In this document: one piece after another, positions 1 through 10,220 of the stretch | Numbering within the stretch: position 1 is the first letter of the stretch | How the letters are laid out: each line of letters starts with the position of its first letter | NCBI RefSeq assembly: GCF_900094795.1 | Contig: NZ_FMBC01000011.1 | Span: 1-64,000 of the forward strand | DNA: 64,000 nucleotides | From: Kosakonia oryziphila | Lineage (GTDB): Bacteria; Pseudomonadota; Gammaproteobacteria; Enterobacterales; Enterobacteriaceae | Reading direction: 5' to 3' | Program-made: the position numbers and the translations under genes | The notes under the pieces: generated by a model | Databases searched by the model: none | The model's input: only the letters and a program-made list of their open reading frames with translations | What the model was told of the DNA's origin: nothing

Positions 1-340
1 TCCGCTGTTGGTGAGGGAGGCGCTGCCGCTGTCAGCCACAAAGCGTGCGGCGGTGGTGGCGGTGCTGCTGCCGAGGGTGGCGGTGACGGTGCTGGTCCCG
101 GCCGTGGTGCTGGTCAGGGTCACCGTCACGCTGCCGTCCGCCCCGGTGGTGCCGGTGGCGGCGATGGTGGCGCCGTTGTCCGCGCTGAAGCCGACACTGA
201 CGCCGGCCACCGGGTTGCCGTGGGCGTCGGTCACGACGGCCTTCACGCTGTCGGTGGCGGTGCCATTGGCCACGGCGTCATCGGTCAGTGTGCTCAGCCC
301 GGCTCCGCTGTTGGTGAGGGAGGCGCTGCCGCTGTCAGCC
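1..340 (-). repeat. Tandem Ig-domain coding repeat, 303-bp period
   Basis: The 37 bases at 1-37 recur at 304-340, encoding the domain boundary motif ADSGSASLTNSG twice. The period is 303 bp, or 101 residues, the usual size of one Big_1 Ig-like domain. The array continues off the left edge, so its copy number is unknown. Recombination between such units commonly changes stalk length. Confidence 0.8.
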
Positions 341-2556
341 GTCAGTGTCAGATCGGCATTCAACCCCGCCATGGCACTGCCGTCAAGGGTTACCCCCAGG
401 GTTACTGTCCCCGGTTGAGTACCATTAACCTGCGCAGTATAGTCCCCGGATCCCACAGGCGATTCTGTTGCTGCGCTGACAGCGACCCTAACCCCAATCC
501 CTGGGAAGTTCAGTTGCGCCGCCTTTCCTGTCACTGGGTTACCTGCCGCGTCCCTGGCCTGCAGGTACAGCGTTGCCACGGCACTGCCGTTCGCCAGAAT
601 GGATGGTGGAGTGATAGTTAGCACAGAGTGGGATGCATCAATGTCCGTTGCTATAAAATGTACCTGCGTGCTCTTCGAGGCTGTTCCTGCCGTCACCACC
701 ACCGTTGCCGTGCCGGCAACACGTGAGGTTATGTCCACGCTAGCCCGACCCTCCGCATTAGTTACGGCAGTCTGTATGTTTGTGCTGCCGTCTGCATATG
801 TAGTGGTGAACGTCATCGGCTGGTTTTTTACTGCATGCCCGTTACTGTCACCGATGAGTGCCGTTACCGTTATTGTTGTCTTGTTGTTTGCCGGTGCGTT
901 GTCGTTACTCACCTGTAGTGCGCCATCTATGCTCAGCACTGGTGGTAGCACTGTCACTGTCACCGTTTTTGACGGGGACAGGTTCCCCTTCTCATCTTCT
1001 GCTACCACTGTTAATGTATACGTGTTCAAATTGTTCGCCGCCGCCCCTCCATCTGGATTCTGTTGCGCCATCCGGTACTCTGGTAGTGTCAGGCTGAAGT
1101 GTGTTTTGTCCTGAGGGGTCACTGTCCCGCCTGCTGCTGTAAAACTGGTAGCGTTCAGTATTACTGTACGTACCCCGTACTTTGATTGCACAGCAGTGTT
1201 CAGGGGCCATGTGGTACCGGCGGCACCGGTAATGTTACTCGTGTTCAGCGCTAGCTGAATCAGTTCCTGCTTACGATAATCCAGCACAATGTTGTTGTTG
1301 CGATCCACCAGATCATACCGGCTATGCTCCACCAGACGGGAGGCTGATACGCCGTCGGACGACAACTGCGAGGACAGGGAGTCATCTGGTCGCCAGGTCA
1401 GTTGCAGGTTAACACTGGTTTCGTTTTGTCCACTTTTTCCCATACGCTCATCCACACCCAGTGTCAGCAGGGGGAATGGTGTCCAGTTCAGGCCGACGGT
1501 GACCGCATACGGGTTACGCTGGCGGTTATCCTTGCCAAACAAGGCAACTTCATTACCGTAGTACTGCTCATACATCAGTTTGCCGCCGAGTTGTGGGTAT
1601 GCTGGTAGCCATCCATCCATACGCGCATCAAAGCCATTCGCTGGCCGCTCGTCATAGTCAGAAAAATCTCTGGACTGATGCCAATTGTTAAGGCGAAAGT
1701 ACGTATTACCAGCGAACTGAAGATAATCGGTCCGGGCCTCAGCACCGAATCCAATCCGGCGGTTGTTGCCGGTGATATCATCATCAAAGAAATTGTTGAA
1801 GCCGAACATCCAGCGCGAAGAAAACCAGCGCATCCCCAAGCCGAGGTTAAGGGTGTTGCGACCATCCTTATTGCGTGCACCTATCTGGCTGAAAAACATG
1901 TTCTTCGGGCTGTCATAAACCGGAATAAGCCAGTCAACACTGCTGTTTGCGAGGGAGTTTTTCTCATTAAGACTCAATTGTGCTTGCGCAGTGCCAAACT
2001 GCCCCAGCCACTGTTGGACGGCGTCGTTTGCCGCTCCGGTGGCCATTGAACGGGCCATGCCGGCGGCAGCGCCCCCGTTGCGTGAACTATCTAGCATGCC
2101 TCCCATGGTTTGTACGTTCTGGGCTATCAGGGCGGCTCTCGTCTCCCCATCATTCTGGCGGCGTATGTTATTCGGTGTCTGTCTGACCATTTGTGACTGT
2201 ATCGTATTTATGGCCGCGGAAGTGGGGACATCAATTTCATCGCCAGTGCCGAGTTGTGCAAAAGGAACCCGAAAGGTACGGAACCGGTTAACAGTCTCTA
2301 GTTGAGCTAGTGAGAGACCAAAAGTGGCGGCCACGGAGGCTGGAGTTTCGTCCTGTCGCAGGAAATAGGGTTGTACCGGCAGGCTAGCAAGTTCAGACGG
2401 CGTCATTGTTGAAGCTGTACTGCGGACCACTGTTGAGGCCAGTGTGAGGGGGGCAACTATAGAGGTGGTGGCGGAGAATGCCTGCAAAAACAGACACAGC
2501 CAAGCAGTGGATTTTAGCTGTCTGGGTGAGCGAGAGAATGCTGGAGATATTATCAT
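1..2556 (-). CDS. Inverse autotransporter adhesin (intimin/invasin family), 3' end outside window
   Basis: The frame is open from ATG at 2556 to the window edge (852 codons, no stop), so the C-terminal part is missing. Reading in order: an N-terminal hydrophobic export signal within residues 1-40 (STAWLCLFLQAFSA); a LysM-like module at about 62-110 (QDETPASVAATFGLS), typical of peptidoglycan-anchored invasins; the inverse-autotransporter beta-barrel at about 175-405; the hallmark motif RYDLVDRNNNIVLDYRK near 406; then Ig-like (Big_1) domains from about 540 on. The last visible domains repeat with a 101-residue period. By family, the barrel sits in the outer membrane and the Ig stalk is displayed outside for adhesion or biofilm formation. 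The start was chosen because it is the only Met that includes the signal peptide; its ribosome site is weak. The gene lies in an accessory strip beside an IS relic. Which family member (YeeJ-, FdeC- or Iat-like) is unresolved. Confidence 0.9.
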   Translation of the reverse strand, partial: MIISPAFSRSPRQLKSTAWLCLFLQAFSATTSIVAPLTLASTVVRSTASTMTPSELASLPVQPYFLRQDETPASVAATFGLSLAQLETVNRFRTFRVPFAQLGTGDEIDVPTSAAINTIQSQMVRQTPNNIRRQNDGETRAALIAQNVQTMGGMLDSSRNGGAAAGMARSMATGAANDAVQQWLGQFGTAQAQLSLNEKNSLANSSVDWLIPVYDSPKNMFFSQIGARNKDGRNTLNLGLGMRWFSSRWMFGFNNFFDDDITGNNRRIGFGAEARTDYLQFAGNTYFRLNNWHQSRDFSDYDERPANGFDARMDGWLPAYPQLGGKLMYEQYYGNEVALFGKDNRQRNPYAVTVGLNWTPFPLLTLGVDERMGKSGQNETSVNLQLTWRPDDSLSSQLSSDGVSASRLVEHSRYDLVDRNNNIVLDYRKQELIQLALNTSNITGAAGTTWPLNTAVQSKYGVRTVILNATSFTAAGGTVTPQDKTHFSLTLPEYRMAQQNPDGGAAANNLNTYTLTVVAEDEKGNLSPSKTVTVTVLPPVLSIDGALQVSNDNAPANNKTTITVTALIGDSNGHAVKNQPMTFTTTYADGSTNIQTAVTNAEGRASVDITSRVAGTATVVVTAGTASKSTQVHFIATDIDASHSVLTITPPSILANGSAVATLYLQARDAAGNPVTGKAAQLNFPGIGVRVAVSAATESPVGSGDYTAQVNGTQPGTVTLGVTLDGSAMAGLNADLTLTADSGSASLTNSGAGLSTLTDDAVANGTATDSVKAVVTDAHGNPVAGVSVGFSADNGATIAATGTTGADGSVTVTLTSTTAGTSTVTATLGSSTATTAARFVADSGSASLTNSG

Positions 2557-3259
2557 ACGTTAATTTGATTCCAGTGGTTAAATACAATGTTGTTCATTCA
2601 GACTCTTCCCTTCTGGCGGTAAATACAGAATGTAATATGACGCGGCACAAAAGGATTTGCGGAAATAATATCCCCTGGTGTGGTTGTATTTCTCCGAAAA
2701 AAGAAAAAACGGAATTATTCAGCAATGTAAAATAATTCAAATTAAATAAGTCAGAAGTGAGTATTGTTTAAATTTTGGATTCACTGTGGGGTGTTGATTT
2801 TAAATTATCACCTTAACTCAGTTAATTGCGCATGCCCTCTGATAGTTCCGATGTATGTCGACCAGAAAAATCATATTTATAGCCAGGAAATGTCCTAAGG
2901 AAAATTAAAAATCGCTAATAACATGCTCAGCGGAAAGGAATGTTTACTTCACATATTTTCATTTCCATCAATGCGATAGGGCGCTTTTTGATGTAAGTCA
3001 AATTTATGTGGTATTGGTTAAATAGTGGTGGGTATGCCGTTGGTGTTTTGTTTAATATGTGAAGTTGATGTAAGAATAATATTGATAATATATGCCACAG
3101 GTGTTCTCAATCTGTATGTATTACTTGAGAAATTAAAAGCGTTATGAATTTATGGATAGTCAGTGTATTGCATGGGGCGGAGTTTTTGCCATTTGCGGTT
3201 CTCAAGTATCGGAAAAAATCACACATACGTAGTTAATCAACCCATTTGGAGCAATAATA
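2557..3259. other. AT-rich spacer upstream of the adhesin, no convincing gene
   Basis: About 700 bases, clearly more AT-rich than the flanking housekeeping DNA. Open frames here are short and lack ribosome sites. One FNR-like palindrome is present and listed separately. The base composition resembles H-NS-bound foreign DNA; that is inference. The adhesin promoter is probably in the part nearest 2557, but I cannot place it. Confidence 0.5.
2988..3001. promoter_or_regulatory. FNR-box-like palindrome
   Basis: TTGATGTAAGTCAA matches the FNR consensus TTGAT-N4-ATCAA at nine of ten positions. It is about 430 bases upstream of the adhesin start and 260 upstream of the small membrane ORF, which is far for direct control of either. 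It may be a chance match in AT-rich DNA. Confidence 0.25.
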
Positions 3260-3445
3260 TTGAATTGCAAGATAATTCTGTTTATGGTTTACATCCTCTT
3301 TATTGTAGTATCAATTGCTGCAATTTTAATTTGTGTGCAGAATTATACAGTTAAGGAACTGTTAATCATTTTTTTATTTTACAATATCCTTGTTGTTGTG
3401 CCTGTAAGTCTTATTTTTCTTGCCCTTGCAAAGAAACTAAAGTAA
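3260..3445 (+). CDS. Possible small membrane protein, 61 aa, TTG start
   Basis: I do not recognise this protein. It reads from TTG at 3260, with a GGAG ribosome site at 3247-3250 and nine bases of spacing; an internal ATG at 3284 is an alternative. The product has two predicted membrane segments, roughly residues 6-25 and 34-55, and ends in a basic tail (ALAKKLK). It stops eight bases before the IS relic. The size and shape resemble immunity-like or type I toxin-like peptides, but nothing in the sequence proves a function. It could be non-coding AT-rich DNA. Confidence 0.4.
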   Translation: MNCKIILFMVYILFIVVSIAAILICVQNYTVKELLIIFLFYNILVVVPVSLIFLALAKKLK

Positions 3446-3453
3446 TGAAAGAT

Positions 3454-3904
3454 GGCACTGCCGCAAAATTCGCGATGAGGTAGCCTTTGTCTTATTAAAG
3501 GCCTTGTATTTCAAAAACTCTGCTTACCAGACGCATCTTGTCTAGAGGAGCATCATGACAAAATGTAGAGGTCTGACCTTTGCGCAGTGTACGCATCACC
3601 TCGATACCTCTGATGGTGGTGTAAGCCGTCTTCATGGATTTTAATCCCGGAGTGGCATGATCACACGTCAATGAAGTTATTCCGGTACTTAATCTGTCGG
3701 TGTTCAACATCAGACGGACATCGGCCTTCGCGTTTGAATAGAGCGAGTGTATGGCCATAGATGGGCACTTTATCCCTGTTGATAAATCGCGGGATCTGGC
3801 ATTTCTTCACGTTGTTGAGGATGTTACCCAGGAACCGGTATGCAGCTTTGCTGTTACAATGTGGGGAGCGATAAAAATCGGCACTGAAACTTTGCAACAG
3901 TGCC
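3454..3904 (-). mobile_element. IS26-like (IS6 family) relic with internal deletion
   Basis: Both tips match recalled IS26 ends: GGCACTGCCGCAAAATTCGC at the left (transposase stop side), and GGCACTGTTGCAAAGTTT read inward from 3904. The element is 451 bp against about 820 bp for IS26. The first half of the transposase gene is missing and the rest is frameshifted. No 8-bp target duplication is visible (3446-3453 against 3905-3912). The right tip lies seven bases from the sfsB stop codon. It cannot move by itself; whether its ends can still be used by a related transposase is unknown. Confidence 0.85.
3495..3897 (-). pseudogene. Decayed IS26-like transposase
   Basis: Two minus-strand frames together resemble the C-terminal half of IS26 transposase (234 aa in the intact element). 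Frame one, from 3897, carries NSKAAYRFLGNILNNVKK, GRCPSDVEHRQIKYRNN and then a premature stop. Frame two picks up with LKSMKTAYTTIRGIEVMR and LVSRVFEI. The junction near 3665-3690 is a frameshift with a short deletion. About 115 N-terminal residues are absent, including the zinc-finger/HTH region and the first catalytic Asp. The product would be inactive. Confidence 0.85.
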
Positions 3905-3911
3905 GTTTTAC

Positions 3912-4187
3912 TTACTTATCACCGCGCTTTTTGCGCATGAGCTTTGTTTTATCAATAAACGCATGCGTGACGGGATCGTAATAGCGCGATGGCCATATTA
4001 CCCACGGTTCTGTTCCCAGCGCCCTGGCGATAATCAACTCTCCTTTCGGCCAGGAACGGGACAGTGCATTCGCAAGGGTGGACGAGCTTAACCCGTTTTT
4101 TCGCGATTCTGCTGCCAGTGATGTCCCTTTTTTACGTAGCCCCGCAATAATATCGGCTTGATGCCAGTCGATGAATTTCGTTTCCAT
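3912..4187 (-). CDS. sfsB: SfsB/Nlp, Ner-like DNA-binding transcriptional regulator
   Basis: A 91-residue protein close to E. coli SfsB (Nlp): METKFIDWHQADIIAGLRKK, then LSSSTLANALSRSWPKG and ALGTEPWVIWPSRYYDP. The family resembles phage Mu Ner, a small helix-turn-helix DNA-binding protein; in E. coli, extra copies raise maltose gene expression. ATG 4187 was preferred to the upstream Met at 4262 because GGGAG precedes it by five bases and the family begins there. It lies downstream of and co-oriented with ispB. In K-12, murA follows convergently; here the IS relic and adhesin strip follow instead. Confidence 0.9.
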   Translation of the reverse strand: METKFIDWHQADIIAGLRKKGTSLAAESRKNGLSSSTLANALSRSWPKGELIIARALGTEPWVIWPSRYYDPVTHAFIDKTKLMRKKRGDK

Positions 4188-4384
4188 AACATCTCCCTGA
4201 TAGAGGTTGATACCAATCCTTTTACTATACTCATACATGAGTTTTTGTTCTAAAAAGTTCATGTATATTTCATGTTTTAGGATTTTGACAAGGTAGAAAC
4301 GTCAAGGTGTTGAAGGGTTTTTTGTTTTTTTTTATGGAAACTTACAGGAGCGACCCCGCGCCAATGCGCGGGAGTCAGGAAGGG

Positions 4385-5356
4385 TTAATGATCGCGTTGC
4401 ACGGCGATATGTGCCAGGCCGATCAGCGCCTCTCTCCACGGCGTATCAGGCAGAACCTGTAGAGCAGAAATCGCCTTATCAGCTTCTTCTTCGGCACGAC
4501 GACGGGTCCACTCCAGGGAGCCGCAAGCTGCCATTGCTTCCAGTACAGGTTCCAGAAGATGCCGACCATTACCTTGCTCAATGGCTTCGCGAATCATCTG
4601 TGCTTGTTCCGAAGTACCGTGGTGCATCGCATGCAACAGCGGCAACGTCGGTTTCCCCTCGTTCAGGTCATCACCGGTGTTTTTACCCAATGTCTCGCCA
4701 TCAGCGCTGTAATCCAGCAAGTCGTCGATCAACTGGAACGCGGTTCCCAGATAACGGCCGTAATCCTGCAACCCTTTTTCCTGTGCTTCGCTGCAGCTAG
4801 CCAGCAGACCGGAACATTGCGCCGCTGCTTCAAACAGACGTGCTGTTTTGCTGTAGATGACGCGCATGTAGTTTTCTTCGGTGATGTTCGGGTCGTTGAC
4901 GTTCATCAATTGCAGCACTTCACCTTCAGCAATGACGTTCACAGCATCTGACATCACTTCCAGCACCTTCAGCGAACCGAGACTGGTCATCATCTGGAAA
5001 GCACGAGTATAGATAAAATCCCCGACCAGCACGCTGGCTGCGTTACCAAATGCAGCATTGGCTGTCGCTTTGCCGCGGCGCATGTCTGATTCATCCACAA
5101 CATCGTCATGCAGAAGTGTCGCAGTGTGAATAAATTCGATCAGCGCTGCGATCGTGATGTGTGAATTGCCTTCATATCCAACGGCGCGCGCCGCCAGTAC
5201 TGCTATCATTGGGCGGATGCGTTTGCCACCGCCGCTCACGATGTAATAACCCAACTGGTTAATTAGCTGAACATCTGAGTTGAGTTGTTGCAGGATCGTC
5301 GCATTCACACCCGCCATATCTTGCGCGGTTAACTCATTGATTTTTTCTAAATTCAT
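4385..5356 (-). CDS. ispB: Octaprenyl diphosphate synthase
   Basis: Makes the C40 prenyl side chain of ubiquinone and menaquinone by adding isopentenyl diphosphate to farnesyl diphosphate in the cytoplasm. The protein is 323 aa, the usual length. The first aspartate-rich motif is LLHDDVVDESD (about 82-91), preceded by the substrate-binding GGGKRIRP; the second is LIDDLLD (about 209-215). Start MNLEK at 5356 matches the E. coli protein; an in-frame ATG eleven codons upstream adds a non-homologous extension. It is divergent from rplU and essential in E. coli. Confidence 0.96.
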   Translation of the reverse strand: MNLEKINELTAQDMAGVNATILQQLNSDVQLINQLGYYIVSGGGKRIRPMIAVLAARAVGYEGNSHITIAALIEFIHTATLLHDDVVDESDMRRGKATANAAFGNAASVLVGDFIYTRAFQMMTSLGSLKVLEVMSDAVNVIAEGEVLQLMNVNDPNITEENYMRVIYSKTARLFEAAAQCSGLLASCSEAQEKGLQDYGRYLGTAFQLIDDLLDYSADGETLGKNTGDDLNEGKPTLPLLHAMHHGTSEQAQMIREAIEQGNGRHLLEPVLEAMAACGSLEWTRRRAEEEADKAISALQVLPDTPWREALIGLAHIAVQRDH

Positions 5357-5514
5357 CGCAAAAGCCGGGCTTTCAGTCCTGTTTACCACATATCAAAATG
5401 GGATAACAAAGGGTTACGGGTTAGAATAGTATTGTTGATTGTACTGTAAAAACGCGCCAGATAAACGTTACCTTACAAGTTGTGTTTTTTTTCTTCGATG
5501 AGTGACGATCTCTC

Positions 5515-5543
5515 TTGTCAAAGCCTCGCGATTTGCGTAATAT
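5515..5543 (+). promoter_or_regulatory. Sigma-70 promoter of rplU-rpmA
   Basis: TTGTCA at 5515-5520 and TAATAT at 5538-5543 with a 17-base spacer, about 70 bases upstream of the rplU start. The near-consensus fit suits a strongly expressed ribosomal protein operon. Confidence 0.65.
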
Positions 5544-5569
5544 TCGCGCCCTATTGTGAATATTTGTAG

Positions 5570-5926
<357 letters not shown>

Positions 5927-5946
5927 GACCTGAGGAGTAGATTTAA

Positions 5947-6204
<258 letters not shown>

Positions 6205-6229
6205 GTTTTTCGCGTCCCGGTAACGGAAG

Positions 6230-6261
6230 AAAGCCCCGCAACACGTTGCGGGGCTTTTTAC
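6230..6261 (+). terminator. Rho-independent terminator after rpmA
   Basis: AAGCCCCGCAA and TTGCGGGGCTT form a GC-rich stem with a short loop, followed by TTTT. It separates the ribosomal pair from yhbE-obgE, although read-through is likely, as in E. coli. Confidence 0.85.
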
Positions 6262-6300
6262 ATTAGAAGTCCGGCAAAATTTCTGGCTGGGAATACGGGC

Positions 6301-7266
6301 ATGAAACAGCAGGCAGGCATAGGTATCGCTCTGGCGCTCATCACCGCGATGTGCTGGGGTGCGCTACCTATTGCGATGAAACAGGTGCTGGAAGTGATGG
6401 AGCCGCCTACGGTGGTGTTTTATCGCTTTTTAATGGCAGGAGTCGGCCTTGGCTTGATTCTGGGCTACAAGAGGAGACTTCCTCCACTGCAAATGTTTCG
6501 TAAGCCGCGTTGGCTAATTTTGTTGGCTATTGCCACTGGTGGGTTGTCCGGGAACTTTATCCTGTTCAGCTCTTCCTTACAGTACGTCAGCCCGACGGCC
6601 TCGCAGGTGATAGGTCAGCTTTCTCCCGTAGGTATGATGATTGCCAGCGTTTTTATTCTAAAAGAGAAGATGCGTGGTACCCAGGTAATTGGTGCATTGT
6701 TGCTCATCAGTGGCCTTGTGATGTTTTTCAATACCAGCCTGGTGGAGATTTTTACCCGACTGACCGATTACACCTGGGGTGTCATTTTTGGGGTCGGTGC
6801 GGCAATGGTGTGGGTGAGTTACGGTGTCGCGCAAAAAATATTATTGCGTCGCCTGGCGTCTCAGCAAATCCTCTTTTTGCTGTACACTTTATGTACTATA
6901 GCATTATTGCCGCTGGCAAAGCCCGGCGTACTGTTCCAGTTGAGCAAATGGCAACTCACTTGCCTGATTTTCTGCGGGCTGAATACATTGGTTGGATACG
7001 GTGCGCTGGCGGAAGCAATGGCGCGCTGGCAGGCAGCTCAGGTAAGCGCATTGATTACCTTGACGCCGCTGTTTACGTTGTTATTTTCAGATTTGTTATC
7101 AATGGCCTGGCCCGATGTTTTCGCCAGACCGATGTTAAACCTGGTCGGTTATCTCGGTGCGTTTGTCGTGGTTGCGGGCGCCATGTTTTCCGCTATTGGC
7201 CATCGTCTGCTGGGACGTTGGCGCAGTCGTGAAGTGGTTGTCACTGTGCCCCGCTCAGGCGAATGA
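6301..7266 (+). CDS. yhbE: YhbE, inner-membrane EamA/DMT-type transporter
   Basis: A 321-aa protein with ten predicted membrane helices in two five-helix repeats, the layout of the drug/metabolite transporter superfamily (EamA). It starts MKQQAGIGIALALITAMCWG and has the characteristic early Pro in LPIAMKQVL. Substrate is unknown in E. coli. It lies 15 bases upstream of obgE and is probably cotranscribed with rpmA or obgE. The family assignment is firm; the function is not. Confidence 0.9.
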   Translation: MKQQAGIGIALALITAMCWGALPIAMKQVLEVMEPPTVVFYRFLMAGVGLGLILGYKRRLPPLQMFRKPRWLILLAIATGGLSGNFILFSSSLQYVSPTASQVIGQLSPVGMMIASVFILKEKMRGTQVIGALLLISGLVMFFNTSLVEIFTRLTDYTWGVIFGVGAAMVWVSYGVAQKILLRRLASQQILFLLYTLCTIALLPLAKPGVLFQLSKWQLTCLIFCGLNTLVGYGALAEAMARWQAAQVSALITLTPLFTLLFSDLLSMAWPDVFARPMLNLVGYLGAFVVVAGAMFSAIGHRLLGRWRSREVVVTVPRSGE

Positions 7267-8460
<1,194 letters not shown>

Positions 8461-8502
8461 TACCTGAAGCGCCCTGATTTCTCGGGGCGCCGTAATCACG
8501 GA

Positions 8503-8537
8503 AATGCCGGGGCAGTGCGGAACTACCCGGCATTTTT
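8503..8537. terminator. Bidirectional terminator between obgE and dacB
   Basis: AAATGCCGGG and CCCGGCATTTTT pair across a 14-base loop. A-rich and T-rich flanks let it serve both convergent genes. A second GC-rich hairpin (GCGCCC/GGGCGC) precedes it near 8470-8490. Confidence 0.75.
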
Positions 8538-8538
8538 A

Positions 8539-9972
8539 TTAGTTATTCTGGTAGATATCTTTGTACAGACGGCTCTCAAAGCGAACTAACGGAATACGAC
8601 GGTTTCGTTGATCCGCAGGTTCCACCGCATAGCCTGAGAGGTACTGCACAAAGGCCATCCGTTGACCGCTGGCGGTAGTAATAAATCCGGCCAGATTATA
8701 CACACCCTGCAATGACCCGGTCTTCGCAGAAACCTTACCATCTACGCCAGCTTCATGCAGGCCTGCACGGTATTGCAGCGAACCATCGTATCCAGCCAGC
8801 GGCAGCATAGAGATAAAGTTGAGCTCAGTATCATGCTGCGCAATATATTGCAGCACCTGCATCATGGTTGACGGCGCCAGCAAATTATGGCGCGACAGAC
8901 CTGAACCATCTGCAATAATCGTATTTCCCAAATCAACACTGGCCTGCTGGCGCAGAATCTGACGAACTGCATCTGAGCCCGCTCGCCAGGTACCAGGCAC
9001 GCCAAAATGAGCATGTCCGATCATGCGAAAGACGGTATCGGCAATCATATTGTCCGATTTCTTTAGCATAATCTTTAGCAGGTCGTGTAATGGTGCTGAT
9101 TGCTTGCTGGCGATCACCGTACCTGGCTGGTTTTCCTGCGTCTGTCGTAGCAGCGTGCCAGTGTAAGTGATGCCTGCTGTCTTGAGTTCGTCTTTAATAA
9201 TGGCACCAGCATAGCTTGCGCCGTCCTGGATAGCGAAAGCCAGCGGGAGCGGATCTGCTCGCTGTGGCAGACAGCCAGTCAGTGTGAAGCGGTTTAAATC
9301 GCCGGGCACGACGTCGAGTTCACAATATTGTGCTTCTGATGAACCACGCGGCAGAGTGCGAACCTGGCTGAACATATTGACGGGGTAATAAGAGGCGATG
9401 CGGACATAGGCCAGATCGCCTGGTTTTTGCGCACTATAAAGTGACACCGAGAAGCAGTTGCGATCGATAATTGCCGCTGCCGGGGGAGCGCTAAAGCACT
9501 GCGTCAGATCATTCCAGGGCCAGCCCGGAGCTTTATCGTGGCTGGCAAAGATGGAGGTATCGATCAGTACGTTACCATCGATTTTCTGCACACCTGACTT
9601 TTTCAGCGCGTTAATCATATTGCGGATATCCTGGCGTTTTAACGTCGGATCGCCGCCAAATCGTGCAATTAAGTCGCCTTTTAATACTCCATTTTCGACA
9701 GAACCTTTGCTTTCCAGCGTGGTTGTAAAGCGAAAGTCCGGCCCAAGCTGCAAAAGTGCCGCCAATGCGGTGATCACCTTTTGCGTACTCGCAGGAAGCG
9801 CCATTTGCTTACCGTGGTAATCAATCTCGGGCGCCTGAGCGCCTACTTTTTGAACCATCAGTGCTAAATTCGCGCCGTCCGGAAGTTGATTAATATATTC
9901 GTCAACATTCGCAGCCTGAGCAGTCAGGGCTATACTAGTGGTCAATCCAATGATAAAGCTAGAAAATCGCAT
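8539..9972 (-). CDS. dacB: Penicillin-binding protein 4 (D-Ala-D-Ala carboxypeptidase/endopeptidase)
   Basis: A periplasmic class C penicillin-binding protein that trims pentapeptides and cleaves peptide cross-links. It is 477 aa, as in E. coli. The signal peptide is residues 1-20 (ends LTAQA). The active-site motifs are visible: SxxK as ASTQKV (Ser62, Lys65), SDN within KKSDNMIADT, and KTG within SAKTGSLQG. The large insert between the first two motifs is typical. It is convergent with obgE and divergent from greA. Confidence 0.97.
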   Translation of the reverse strand: MRFSSFIIGLTTSIALTAQAANVDEYINQLPDGANLALMVQKVGAQAPEIDYHGKQMALPASTQKVITALAALLQLGPDFRFTTTLESKGSVENGVLKGDLIARFGGDPTLKRQDIRNMINALKKSGVQKIDGNVLIDTSIFASHDKAPGWPWNDLTQCFSAPPAAAIIDRNCFSVSLYSAQKPGDLAYVRIASYYPVNMFSQVRTLPRGSSEAQYCELDVVPGDLNRFTLTGCLPQRADPLPLAFAIQDGASYAGAIIKDELKTAGITYTGTLLRQTQENQPGTVIASKQSAPLHDLLKIMLKKSDNMIADTVFRMIGHAHFGVPGTWRAGSDAVRQILRQQASVDLGNTIIADGSGLSRHNLLAPSTMMQVLQYIAQHDTELNFISMLPLAGYDGSLQYRAGLHEAGVDGKVSAKTGSLQGVYNLAGFITTASGQRMAFVQYLSGYAVEPADQRNRRIPLVRFESRLYKDIYQNN

Positions 9973-10084
9973 AATCTCGCGCTAACAACCAGGAAACAAG
10001 CCGTCATACTACGGCGCAACGCCCCGGAAAGTAAACGATGACCCATAGTGAACTTCCGGGTAAAATACGTATCAAACTGAAAAA

Positions 10085-10220
10085 TTGTAGCTGACCTGGG
10101 GCTTTGTCCTTGGGCCAGTTTTTCTTTTGCTCTTGCCCGGCGAGAAACGCTGTACGCGGAGAGACAGAGCAGACGGGGCGGGCTAACGCTCCTTACAGGA
10201 ATGTTTAAGAGGTATAACAA
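10085..10220 (+). ncRNA. greA leader region, candidate GraL RNA
   Basis: The dacB-greA gap contains a leader before greA. In E. coli, greA transcripts from this position are attenuated and give the GraL RNAs. Here a C/G-rich segment (10094-10120) is followed by TTTTTCTTTT at about 10120-10129, which fits an attenuator, but the hairpin I can draw is imperfect. Position is the main evidence. Confidence 0.35.

Noticed and set aside
8-1114. Plus-strand open frames across the Ig-repeat region
   Set aside because: They are antisense to the adhesin frame, which carries a signal peptide, barrel and Ig domains; the plus-strand products are Val/Ala low-complexity without start signals.
2478-2735. An 85-codon plus-strand frame over the adhesin start
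   Set aside because: It is antisense to the adhesin signal-peptide region and has no ribosome site or homologue that I recognise.
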